NCBI GenBank assembly: GCA_037903475.1
Contig: JBAJFG010000538.1
Location: forward strand, 558,001-622,000
Origin: Ancylostoma caninum
Lineage: Eukaryota; Nematoda; Chromadorea; Rhabditida; Ancylostomatidae
Direction of reading: 5' to 3'
DNA length: 64,000 bases
Shown here: positions 1 through 11,000 of the stretch, in pieces
Numbering within the stretch: the stretch's first letter is position 1
Layout: each line of letters opens with the position of its first letter
Program-made: the position numbers and the translations under genes
The notes under the pieces: generated by a model
What the model saw: the letters and a program-made list of their open reading frames with translations, nothing else
What the model was told of the DNA's origin: nothing
Database searches by the model: none

Positions 1-13
1 TCCAGTTCATGTT

Positions 14-295
14 AGCATCCCGCTCTTTCGAGGGGATTCCAAAAATTATTCGATACTCATAAAATGCACCTTTGCACGGAAATCTTTAGTAAAAGGCGAA
101 AGATTTTCTCGGTTAAATGCAAAGGAGCCAGAGATACCACTCCCACTCGGTTGGAGCGCCCGCCCGGGTGGTGCGTCGTATTCCTCGCTGACACACCTCC
201 GCGGCATATTCTGATGAACGACGATTCAGATAGCGAGGTGATTACTCACAGCGGCGTCCCGCTGTGCAAACCTTGTGATATTCCGGATATATTCT
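14..295 (+). repeat. Hairpin-core repeat, copy 1 (single unit)
   Basis: A full copy of the dispersed family that starts with GCATCCCGCTC and runs through a conserved core of about 120 bp to an AGAGATAcc junction near 137. A less conserved tail follows (GC-rich, then GTCGTA, then a tail ending near GTGCAAACCTTGTG). The core has two nested inverted repeats: GCACCTTTGCA pairs with TGCAAAGGAGC, and AAATCTTT pairs with AAAGATTT. Short reading frames across it are repeat-derived. Confidence 0.85.
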
Positions 296-977
296 ATTCA
301 TGATTGGTGGATTCTACAGAATACTCTTACAGCTTAAAGACACTGTAAAAATCAATGAAAAATGATGTTTCTCACTCAGTCGGTGAGGAGTGGTAAAAGC
401 ATTTTATCAAGTCAAAAGAAAAACACTTAGTATACTCCATAGCGTTAATGTGTATAGAATCATTTGCTCCAGAATGAAGAAGTGAGATGGTAATTTCGTA
501 CCAAAGTAAATTGCCATCATTTTTTACCTTTATTAACTATCAGTATGTTGTTTTGGTAGTTATCTTACTTATCTCTCTCCTTGTTCATGAAGACCTTCGG
601 TTGAATCTTAAGAGTTATTAAGCAGACATACTACTACTATTTTATCGGCGTTTACAAGTTTCTGAAAAAAACTTTCCGATAATATGGGAATCAATGAATT
701 AAATTACTAATACAAGCTAACATTTTTGTTTTTATATTTCACAGCACCCTCGGCCTACCTTGCATATCAATTGAGGACCAGCGTAGGAAGTGTTATCCAA
801 TATAGTGGAGGTCACCCCCCCCCCCCTTCCCTAATTGAACTTCCCATTAAAAGGAGTTTTTGAAAGAATTCGGACAATACTTTTGGCCAAACTAATAATT
901 AGTTTGTTCACACAACTAATTGATCTATTCATTTACCTAAGTTCTCAACGGAATTCATATTTTATTGGATAATACAA

Positions 978-1250
978 GCATCCCGCTCTTTCGAGGGGAT
1001 TCCAAAAATTATTTGATACTCATAAAATGCACCTTTGCACGGAAATCTTTAGTAAAAGGCGAAAGATTTTCTCGGTTAAATGCAAAGGAGCCAGAGATAC
1101 CACCCATCTTGAATAAGGCGCCCGCTCATTTGGGGGCGGCGTATCTCTCGCTGGTGTATTTCCAGAGCACCATCTAGGCAACGGTGGTTCGGATAACGAG
1201 AAGGTCGACTGCGGCCAGTAGTTGCTGGGCAAATCTTGTGGCGAGTAGAT
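978..1250 (+). repeat. Hairpin-core repeat, copy 2 (single unit)
   Basis: Same orientation and layout as the copy at the left edge. The core spans about 978-1100, and the tail (GTATCTCTCGCTGGTGTATT and onward) ends near 1250 in GCAAATCTTGTGGCG. The flanks on the GCATCCC side do not match other copies, which fixes the outer boundary of the unit at that motif. Confidence 0.85.
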
Positions 1251-3277
1251 TACGTTCACATGTGTTGCATAGTCGATGCGTTTTCATAGAATAACGTGTT
1301 TCGAAACGTACAAAGACGCTGCTGCTTTACCTACGTTAGATATATTGGTCTAATATTGATCTAGCTTCTCCCTTCCAGAACTCTTCATCTTCAATTAAAA
1401 TGGAAGCAGTGTGCCTTGAAACCATATACTAAGTGTAACCAAATGAATTAGGTTTTATTTTCCAGACAATTAAGAGAATGGTTCATTTGGAGACATTCAG
1501 TTGTTATCTTACAGCCATATTCCATAAGAAATTCTGTGAGCAACCAGATTCGATATGGCTTTGTTTTGTTCAGGGTTTCGTTTAGTTCACTAAGCTTATT
1601 TATACGTCGTTCAACTTGCTTTGGAGCGCGTTGAGTGCATTCAATAAATGAATATATGAATAAATAAATAAAAATAAATAAATGAACAGTCAGGATTCCA
1701 TGTGAGTTCCAGTTTCAATCTTCCCAGCGATGTCGCTTGGAAAGAGTAAGTAAAGTTATTGCCATCAGTGCCAGAAGAAGTAAGCAGCAGGGTTTCCGAG
1801 TGAGATGTGTCAAATCGCTGACAATGAGTGGAAATTCCGACGCTCAAGCTCCGTTTTTTTGTTTTCCTGGAGAAAATTTGACGTTCACTATGGCATAGAA
1901 ATAGTCGGTTGGATTTCGGCCACAACATGCCCCACATGATGACGAAAGATGACTGAACTAGAATATTGGCCTAGCGAGGCTATTAAACAACAAAAAAAAC
2001 TTATATAGATAGCCGTGGTTACCACTGCCGACATGAGAGGGCATGAGAAGAGAAACAAACACCTACTCAGATGGAAATATTCGAGCAGTTTACTTGTGCT
2101 TTCGAGCAGATTTCGCTTATTTTACGTGTATTTGTTTCGGAAATAGATTTTCGAAACAAATACCTTGAAATAAGCGGAATCTGCTCGAATTTTTCCACCT
2201 AAGTACGCAGTGTTGAGGACTCGTATGGCTCGAATTTAATGCAATTTATCAGAGTAAATGTTTTGAATAGATTCTTGAAAATAACCTTCTGAAAAATGGT
2301 CATAAAATCAAGAAAATTGAAACCAATAAGTTCCAGAATTTTGATATGATTGACGAAGAATTTTTGAAAAATTCAGTTACTCATTCTTGCAAAGAGGTGG
2401 GTGATCAGCGTTTGCCACTGTGCTCTATACTGCTCAATTTTATACACCTATATTACACTGTTTTAATTTCTACTTGCTACTCCTATGTGCACTTCAAACA
2501 TGTGAGTAAAGGAGACCTGATAAAAGGGCCACAGCACTCAGAAGTCACATTTAAAGTGCAGCACGAGGTTGTATGACGCTTTAGGTGACTTATGCCAGAC
2601 TTACCGAACATATGATCTGACTCTCACTTTTAACTACTTCTAGTAATGTCAATTTTATTTCAAAATTGAAATGAGGAAATAGCAAACTATGATTGGATTG
2701 ACGTTCTTCTAAAATCTTGCTATTGGGTTCTCGATTAGGCTCTTGTCATCTTGTTTATTTTGCTTCGTATTTCGTGATGTTTTGCCTACATAGCCTATTT
2801 AATAAGTTGAAAAATTCTTCTTACTTCAGTCATAGGTTGTCTTCCTTCTTCTGGATACCTTATCTATACATACAATTAGATTTCGGACATTGAAAACTGA
2901 AAATCACGCCAGCGAAAAGCGCATTTTGTATACTTCATTCCTTCCAGAGAAATCAGAATGAGTGATGAACTGTTTTGACAAGGTCTAAGGATTACAGATG
3001 ATCGTTCAGAACCTCTCATTCAAGCTGCTGGAGAGGGGTTTAACGATGTTTGCCGTGAGGCGCCTGTTTTGTCGTCGAATAGTTCGACTTGGCCTTGTGG
3101 ATGGGGTAGTTTCTGTTGGATAGCCTTGTTTACTCCATGCTTTCTCCACCATTTTGTACGTCTCAAGTATTCCCAGTGAATACGAATCCACTCGCAGGAC
3201 CACAGAGGTTGACTGTGTCATTTGGGTAAATTTTGGCTCTACTGGAAGCCACTATGGGATCGCTAAGGGGACTAACC
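1251..3277. other. Gene-free stretch with an A/T microsatellite and a fold-back
   Basis: No host gene is recognisable. An (AAAT)n-type tract at about 1645-1685 looks like the 3' tail of a retroposed sequence. A fold-back lies at 2061-2210. On the - strand 3006-3221 is open for 71 codons. It has a weak likeness to a transposase helix-turn-helix with a basic TIRRQNRR stretch, but too little to name it. Confidence 0.5.
2061..2210. repeat. Fold-back element with imperfect arms of about 38 bp
   Basis: The arm at 2101-2139 pairs with the arm at 2152-2189, with few mismatches and a 12-nt loop. TTCGAGCAG also occurs at the outer left edge (about 2080), so a second, wider pairing with the right arm is possible. 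There is no coding capacity. It is best read as a fold-back MITE. Confidence 0.6.
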
Positions 3278-3398
3278 GGGGCTGCATGCATCACTGAGAT
3301 TACTCAAGAAAAGCATCTTAACAGCACCGAAATTTACATATCCTTAGCACAGGCGTCAACACATTTCCTCTGGGTAATCTCAGTGATGCACTCAGGCC
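3278..3398. mobile_element. Small MITE, family with GCATCACTGAGATTAC ends
   Basis: The left end GGGGCTGCATGCATCACTGA and the right end (GTAATCTCAGTGATGCACTC, then AGGCC) are inverted copies around about 75 bp. Related copies with the same end motif are at about 5630-5763, 9829-9945, 37080-37273, 37499-37680 and 43786-43895. No coding capacity. Confidence 0.6.
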
Positions 3399-3742
3399 CA
3401 GAATGGGTAGTGGACAAGGTAGGCCTCTAGGTTACGCTGAAATGAGTCGCAGCTATGCTTGAATTGTTCCATTAGACTCCACCACTGTGCACTCATTTGC
3501 AATAACAGCAGGCTCCATAAAATATGATTCAAGAGCGAGCCATAAAAGCGCCCTGACTAAAAGTTCTAAGCGCAAAAGCCAGAAATCATCGGAGAACCTT
3601 TCTTTATGGAGAGATCAATCGTGGGACTGCAGCAGACTCTCTTTAATTCTTTTGTTGCTGTGTGGATAAAGGATAAAACTATTTGCGTTGGCGTAATGAA
3701 TTGTATCCTACTTTATTTACATGATAATAACATACATAAGTA

Positions 3743-5017
3743 TTAGGTGCGTGCAAAAGTTCCGGGGCAGCTGCACCTAATTTTTCAGAACGCCATAACT
3801 TGACTCAAAGTCAGCAATTTTGTTCAAAACAAAAAGCATTGGCATCTGCGTAACGTTGCCAATAATGCACAGAAAAGATTTTTCCAGAAGCTAAAAATTT
3901 GACAGGTCTACACTTGTAATAGTGGCACACGTCGTTTTCCAGTAGGGTCTGTTCATTGAAAGTTTTACAGCGGAGGTAAAGCCAAAGAAGGTTGACATGG
4001 GGGTAGTCTGTTAGAGGCGGATATAAGGAGTAATATAGGTTAGGCTAGAATTTCGGAGCACGAATGACCAATTCTTTATAAGGTCGACACTGCAACGTGC
4101 TGGTATGCGTTATCCCACAGCCGGGTCAGACCACACATTTCCGCCTGTGTCGGCCCTATGCTTAAGAGTTTTCCCATGATTACTTTAGGGAAAAGAAAGT
4201 ACTAAAGGGAGATTATTGCGCATTCATTAGATAACAAATTCATTGCAGATGAGTCACGCTGCTGACCATGAAAGGTCAAAATTTTTAAAAAGAAGGTAGT
4301 GATGGTTCGGCCATTTTTTTAGGTGGGTGGCAGGAGCCCGGACTCTGGGATGACCTCTTCCTATTGTCGTACATGACCTATTCTCTATCAACAATAACTA
4401 TTCTCCCATGAAACGAATTGTTAGGAAATCTGAAGATCGGATATCTGTAGACTTGCCAGTGTGAACATTGGTGCTCTTCGCTCCACTCACGAAAAATCCA
4501 TCTACTCAGCTTCCCCTTCTTATCGATTTTCTTCAAGTGACGAGACATTGTTGACTGAATTTCACGTAATGTCTTGCGCACTTTGCACAAGGTCCGGTTC
4601 AACCTGCTCTTTCCTGGTGCTTTTGCGATGACCAAATCTCTGACCAACTCGTGAAGCATTTTCCAGACTCTCATCTCCACTCAGAATTCCTAGGAATCTT
4701 CGAGCACCTGGCATTTTGGAGAACATGCTCTCCACAAACGCGTTACTGGTGCTATGGGTCGCTTCCCCTGTTGATCGTCTAGATTTGATTTCATAAAGCG
4801 AAATTCCCCAAAATATTGTACAGCTTATAGAACTGGTTTTACACCCAAAACAGAGCAACGCTGTGACATAGACCCGAGCCAAAAGTGGTATAGGTAGCAG
4901 GTGTTTTAGGCTACCAGATGCATGAAAACCCTTGCAGGATATCGCAAACGCAAGGAGCAAAACGACGTTGAATGGTGAAATACCACCAGCTGCCCCGGAA
5001 CTTTTGCACGCACCTAA
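3743..5017 (-). mobile_element. mariner-family DNA transposon, 1275 bp, full length but dead
   Basis: The termini are perfect 31-bp inverted repeats (3743-3773 and 4987-5017) starting TTAGGTGCGTGCAAAAGTTC. TA lies immediately outside each end (3741-3742 and 5018-5019), which is the target duplication of the mariner/Tc1 superfamily. The length is right for an intact mariner. The interior is a decayed transposase on the - strand, described separately. Perfect termini around a ruined gene suggest the copy was moved by a transposase supplied from elsewhere, or inserted recently from an already defective source. Confidence 0.9.
3780..4860 (-). pseudogene. Decayed mariner transposase
   Basis: Two overlapping open stretches on the - strand keep recognisable mariner transposase sequence. 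The N-terminal helix-turn-helix region (about 4850-4562) has SLYEIKSRRSTGEAT and SGDESLEN. The start of the catalytic domain (4680-4378) has SRHLKKIDKKGKLSRW and then IVIVD with the first catalytic aspartate. Just after that aspartate the usual tryptophan codon is a TAG stop, and YDNRKRSSQ continues in the same frame. The rest, towards 3780, is scattered over frames; LTDYPHVN and a CKTFN motif mark the area of the later catalytic residues. Frameshifts and stops make it non-functional. The family assignment is firm, the exact limits are not. Confidence 0.8.
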
Positions 5018-6125
5018 TAATAACAGCACTGTGTGTAGTGAAGAAAACTGATTTCAATTTTCTAAAAAATACCACCGTTAGAGCAGCTATTAATTTTCTG
5101 GAGAGCGATTATCAGCGGGCTGCTCCAGAATGCTCCTGAACATTGCTATAAATGTTGCTAGGATACGTTAAGTGCTACGACGTCAGAAGAAAAAAAAAAC
5201 TCATAGCGTAAACGCTGGGTATGAATGGTTGCGACAATATGTAGTGCCATTCTGAAGGATTCAGTGGGACTAGTCGGATTAAGGTTTATTCACTTAACTT
5301 ATTCTATGATATAAGAATTTGAAACCGCAGCACATACAAGGGAAAATTTTATATTCTGAATCGGTGAGTTGTTCTGAAATATCAAACCCTATCAAAGCAG
5401 ATGAAAAAGATTTTTTTGGTTTTTTCCCGTGGAATATAGAAGAATTTGTCTGATCTCAAACGGAGGTCAGCGGTAGAACTCATACAGGAGTATATTCAGG
5501 AAAGAAAACGCCCTCGGCTGGCTCTAATTTGGGCATTCACAGGCATAAATGGCAGGTATAATTGGGTCTTTGTTTCCGGTAGTGGATGCGTCGATAGAAA
5601 CTTAGGTAATCTTACAGCCATGTCATGATCACCTATGGGTACCATCTAGCCATAAATAGCGTCGCATGCGAGTAAAGATGTAGTTGGGTGCTAGGTAAAG
5701 GGTAAATTTGGGTACCATGAAATACTTACCATTGGTAATCTCAGTTATGCACTCGGGTCCTGGTGGTATGCTAATTTTCTTTGAAAATTATTCGCGTGCA
5801 ATCATTGTCAAGAACGGGCGCGAATGTTTTAGCTCAGAAATTTCCGTCTGACCGCAGTTATTATAGAAATTGATTTACTCCTGCAGGCTGGCATTTCAGT
5901 CATGCACTCTCACCACCGTTACAGGCTGCTGGGAGCAATTCAATGCGTTGTGCAGCCTTAGGGCATGTGTTGCAGCCAGACATGCATTCTGGTCTGCCCT
6001 TATTTCGAATTCATTAGTATAGGAGGAAGCAGAACCTAGTTTGAAAAGTAGTAAAAGTAAATCTGCGTTTTGCACCTCTGCAGGGATCCGCTCTCCAAAT
6101 TTCACTCTAATATACCTTTTTTTGC
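5018..6125. other. Gene-free stretch between two transposons
   Basis: Nothing coding is supported. The right end of a MITE of the GCATCACTGAGATTAC family lies at about 5740-5763, and a TAGGTAAAGGGTAAATTTGG segment at 5692-5711 recurs near 37195 in another family member. The rest is unassigned. Confidence 0.4.
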
Positions 6126-6133
6126 ATGACAAA

Positions 6134-6343
6134 CAGGGATGAGCGGAATTCCGGTTTCGGAAGTCGGGAGTTCTTGAATTATGGCCTCATGCCAGCTTCT
6201 GACTCCTAGATTTCTACACGATTGGCAGTCGTTGAGGCACTTCTACTCAGACATTTTGTAGTCATTTCTGCAAATTTCGCCAGATTTCAAACTTCCTCCA
6301 TCTTCCGACTTCCGGTCTCGGTCAGTACTTCCGCTCATCCCTG
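6134..6343. mobile_element. hAT-type MITE, 210 bp, with 8-bp target duplication
   Basis: The perfect inverted ends CAGGGATGAGCGGAA and TTCCGCTCATCCCTG are flanked by identical 8-bp ATGACAAA (6126-6133 and 6344-6351). CAGGG termini plus an 8-bp duplication are the signature of the hAT superfamily. With 210 bp and no reading frame it is non-autonomous. The exact duplication suggests a fairly young insertion. Confidence 0.9.
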
Positions 6344-6782
6344 ATGACAAACATAAATTTCCTCCTATAAAGGGTTTGGTTTGTCTGCTTAGTCCACACC
6401 TCTTCTCTCCCAAACAAAATAGGTACATCATCCTAGCAGGTACAAAAGCAAGGTTAGAATCCTACCATGAAACTGATAGTATTGACTACTAAAGACACAC
6501 GTACTTGACAACACAGGGATCCTGGCACGATCCCTCTTTGGGACCCGGCAACCCGGCACGAATGTGTGCACCACAGGGCGGTCATTTATTCAGCGATCAC
6601 GTACTTTCCTCACTATCTTGTAATTTATAGACAGATTAAAGCTCATCGAGTTTCACAATATATTTTGCATAGAAATTAGGTTTCACCTTTTTTTACCCCA
6701 TTCGCCAGGCTACCGTCATTCGAAATTTTCATTCCTCATCTCATTCCGTCTTTTCTTTCGATGGAAATTGTCCCGTTTGGCG

Positions 6783-7169
6783 TTAGTAATTCTTTTTACA
6801 TTCTCCTATGCATAGCGTCACGTTTTCGTATGTGAGCCTGGTAAGTTCTTTGCTGGAAACATTCTGGATCAGCTGCTTCCTTTGACGTACTTTTACTATC
6901 GTTTGGCACATCCATATTTCTGCATTTGACAAGTTCTTTGAGAGCGACAGCCACGGTCTGCCTCGCCGCCGCTTTTGAAAACTGCGAGATAAACGCAGTA
7001 TCGCCTCAAAAGCCTCGACTTTGCTTTGCAGCCAAGACCACACACAGTGTTTCGAGGTACTTGGTGGATTGAGGCTGTAAATCACACCGGGAATACTAAA
7101 CTGTGGATGCGATAATAGCATGTTCCGAGTGAGAGCGTCGAGGACGTTGGTACCGCGTACCATCGGCAA
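6783..7169 (-). other. Unassigned 128-codon open frame
   Basis: An open frame with a basic central patch (QKRRRGRP) and no family I recognise. A second open frame lies directly upstream on the same strand (7430-7176), about 6 bp away and in a different frame, so the two could be pieces of one broken gene or transposon protein. No splice-consistent gene model could be built and no terminal repeats frame the pair. It may be a chance open frame. Confidence 0.2.
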
Positions 7170-7514
7170 TTATTTTCAACCAGTTACTTGTAAACAGAAC
7201 CAACACTTTCTATAGTACGCTGTGTGCTCTTCGGAAGTTGCGGAAGAATAAAGAAATTTTTCCATTATCGCTGATGTCACGGCAGGCTGAGTAGAGCTCC
7301 AGCTTGAAGTCCCACCTATTTTTATCTTCAGGTAAATAACTTTGAAATCTCCACCAGTGACTTTTCGGATTTTAGCCATGGTACATGATTTATTTTTTGT
7401 TTGCTTACTCCTTTCCAAAATTCCTTCCATAACAATACCTACGTTCAGAATTCTCCAAGCAAACGAGCGTTACTTGCAAAAAATAGCACCCGGCAGCGCC
7501 AAGTACAGGGAACT

Positions 7515-7669
7515 CCAAACGGCCGTGTGCAAGAGCTGCATCACGACGCGGCTCTTTTGAGCAGAAACACAGAGTTTTGCATGTGAGCCTGGTTGTCTGC
7601 TTCTGCCAGCAGCAAACAACACGAGTGCCAAGCCGCGCCACGGTCCCGCCTTGGCACACGGCCGTTTGG
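7515..7669. repeat. Fold-back of about 155 bp with 19-20 bp arms
   Basis: The arm CCAAACGGCCGTGTGCAAG (7515-7533) pairs with CTTGGCACACGGCCGTTTGG (7650-7669), with one extra base. Shorter GC-rich hairpins lie inside (GTGCCAAG with CTTGGCAC). It is GC-richer than its surroundings and has no coding evidence. It may be a MITE remnant. Confidence 0.5.
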
Positions 7670-7802
7670 GGTTTCTTGTGTGAATTGTTCAAAAAATTGG
7701 GTAAGCCAAAAACAAAGCGAAATACTTAACAGAACATTCCTTGCTGCTCGGAGTGCTGCACGACATAATCCTGGATGGATGCGGACCTAGGATGCTGACC
7801 AA

Positions 7803-8008
7803 GAATGGGTGAGATTCCGGTTTCGGAGGCGTGGCAATCCCCGGATTCTGGCCCTATGCGAGCCTCTAAGTTCCTGAAGGGTTAGCAGTTCCAATGTGGA
7901 GTCATACATCCTGTTTTCTCCCTGCAAATTTTCCATATTTTAAACTTTTTCCAAGTTCCAACTTCCGAAGTTCCGGCTTCACGCAATGCCCCCACTCATC
8001 CCCGAAGG
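7803..8008. mobile_element. Diverged second copy of the hAT MITE
   Basis: It shares the subterminal AGATTCCGGTTTCGGA block at the left and a TTCCGAAGTTCCGGCTTC block followed by CACTCATCCC at the right with the 210-bp hAT MITE at 6134. The termini are mutated and I see no intact target duplication. Older copy of the same family. Confidence 0.6.
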
Positions 8009-8009
8009 T

Positions 8010-11000
8010 TACCAGTGGTGGTCGCAGGCAGGGAAAGGGAGGGGCTGAGAGGAGGAGAGAGAGAAGAAAGAAAGAAAAAGAAGTGGTGCTTTCGCTTGAT
8101 GATGAGATGCTTCACTCGGCTGAAATTAAAAAAAAATACTGCCGTCAAAAATTAGGTTTAGGTTTGAGTCACAGTAATTACCAATAGTGATGCCATTCTC
8201 GAAAACTTAAAGAAAATAATGGTAATCTGTAGGGCAAAAACAAGCCGAGCAGTTTCAATTTTCTCTCTCCTGAATGAGAATTGAAAACTAGCGGGTCAAA
8301 TGTTTTCCGCGAATGCGAATGAAAATGCGAAGAAAATTTGAAAAAAATTCTCGACCAACCCTTTCTGAAGAGAAACGACCCTTCTCAAAAGTTGTTTTCC
8401 GTGTCCTGAAACCGCATTGTTCTTCACGCCTTAGTCAGTGGGTCAAGGATCTTCATACTCTATTCACACGCGCTTGTTCTCAATTGCATTCATAGTCGTA
8501 GGGCTAGGAGAGGTTGTTTATTTCACATGGATATCATCTCTTTGGCAGTTTCATCGAAATCCTCATAAGCTCGTTCTATGAAGATAATTAGTGGTCGTGT
8601 TGGACGCATGTGCGCGCAATTCCCGGCCGATTAGCCCGTTTCGACGCTGCTTTTCAGGTTCGGTCTCGCGATTATTCAAAATGAGATATCAGAGATCAGT
8701 CAACAATCCATGAAAATATGCATTTCCTTGTTGCTTCCGGATTTTTGAATTATTCAACGCTTGGAATATTCCAAATCCAGAAAAAAAGTCCAGAAATTTT
8801 CGCATATGCTCTTCCTCCTCGAACTTTCTCATGAAACTCGTCGACTCTCACCGCTCTCTCGCTGGGGGCGCTTCCTAACTGTTGTTGACTGAGATAATTG
8901 TCTCGTTTGGATGTACATATAGTAGTGTAGGAGGCGGCGCAATCGATCCACTTTCACCGCCTCTGTCCCTCCTCCCACCAGCCACGAAAGCCTCTTCACA
9001 TTCGCCGACGTCAGCACCTGGCGTCGTGGTCAGTTTGACCTTCTTGCAGGTGCTGTTGTTCCTGTAGTGCATGTGCATTATTTATAGAACTCTGAGGGGT
9101 ACTTAATATCTCAGCTGTGGATCTTTGGTCTGATTGCGGTGTCTATGAGTGCCGCCGCGTATCTCTAGCCGCTCTAGCCCCCTTACTGCGCTTTGTTTAA
9201 TAGAATTACTCTCAGAGTGTTTTTGAGGGGTTCACGTTTGCAATAAATCGTGGATTTTTCCTCAATTATCCCGGTGAAGCAAACCGAATAAACGCCAAAA
9301 CGAAGCCGGCGCTGCTGGTGGCGAAAGGCTGGTGCATCTAGCATTTGGAGCTAACCGACAATCTGAATGCTGCTTTTTTAGTTCACTACTATTATGTTTC
9401 ACCTATCAATTATTCATGTTAATTATGGAAAGGACTTTATATGTTGTTAGGTGTGAGGATTTCTGAAAATGTGGAGTTCTAACCGTATGCTTACTACTTT
9501 TTGATGCACCCTTCTTTCACGAGTTCTAAACTCTGGAATGAGAGTTTATTCTGCAGTCATCACTGGGCTTTTGCTATGTTTCTTTCAATTTATGGAGCGC
9601 AGGTGTTTCAACTTGACTTACGAACATTTAATGCATTAATGCAGTAATAAACGAATAAATGAATGACTCGCAATAAGATCACAGAATAATACAAAATATT
9701 CTATAAAGTTATAAGAAGGATAAGCAGTGGTATCTATTATCTTAATTTATCTTAATTATCCGTCTTCCACCCTTTCCATGTATACGGAAACTTATGGTAA
9801 AAAATCAGGTGCTTCCGGGAGTTCAGCAGGGCTGGATGCATCACAGATTATCTAAGGTAAACTTGCTGAATTGCACGTAAGTGATGGGTAAATTCTTCTG
9901 ATGTTAGAACGTTCACCCTGTGTAATTTCAATGATTCATGCGGCCGCAGTCTGTATTGTGGGGAGAACGTCATCAAATTTATCACTTTTTTTTTGAAAAA
10001 GTGAAAATATCTAACCTAGGCTCTTCCCCACTGTTATCAATTGAAAATTATTAGCACTATGAAAATACAAATATGGTTTCGTAGCAGTGAAAAAATGTAT
10101 GTTCTCTGTTCATTGTTCGCATTTTGATTCTCGTCGCATACTAAAGACCGATGGGTTTTCGTGTAGTGAGAACCTTGCTATGTGAGAGCCATGCCGAATA
10201 ACATCAAAAAGGGTCTCACTCATCTTGGATCGATTTGCGCAGAAAATTCAAAGCACTGGATGGAAATGAGCAAAAATATTTTTTTTATATTTTATTTTTT
10301 ATATTTCTCTATCATATACTATGCTGTACTACACATATCAGTATCTGCTCTACGATTTTTTGACGGCACACTTCCAGTGTATAAAATAAATAAATAAATA
10401 TTTTCTTTGGAAGTTTAGAAATTTGAAAAGTTAGTAGTTAGCAATAGTTTGAAGGATAATTCCAAAGGCAGCTGGAAAGATAGGAGATTTCCCAGAACGA
10501 GATAGATAATTGAACCTTATAAATGCAAGCGTTTCTTCACGTTTTCTTCCTAGGACAGGAAGGTTGACATTGCTGGTTTACTTAGCGCGAAACCTTTATC
10601 TTGCAATCCTAGCCCTTAGACGAGAATTCCTGAAACGTTTCTGCTGTAGATAGATGTGCATTGCTGTGACAATGTTATCTGACTCAGTCTTTCGCCACTT
10701 CTAACCCATCAGCAAAGATGACAAAGGCGTCGTTTTCTATACGTCCCCATCTTTCTCTTTTTTCTTTTCTCTAAGGAGGAAAGGGAGCTCTTCACCAGGG
10801 ATCTGCACGATCGTCAATGGATCGAATAGAGTAATAAATGAAATTGTTTAGAATTCTAGCAGCGTTAATAACATTATTTTGAAATAGTAGTTCTTGTCAT
10901 CTGCACGAGGTTTTCTCAACTTCCCTGGCTCCTAGTGTCGGAAAATTATCATTGAAGCGAGAATCTCCCGACTTCCTTCAATTTCTCTGTCCCCCATCCA

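Noticed and set aside
4562..5029. Complete 155-residue gene on the - strand
   Set aside because: It begins in the mariner terminal repeat and is only one piece of the broken transposase.
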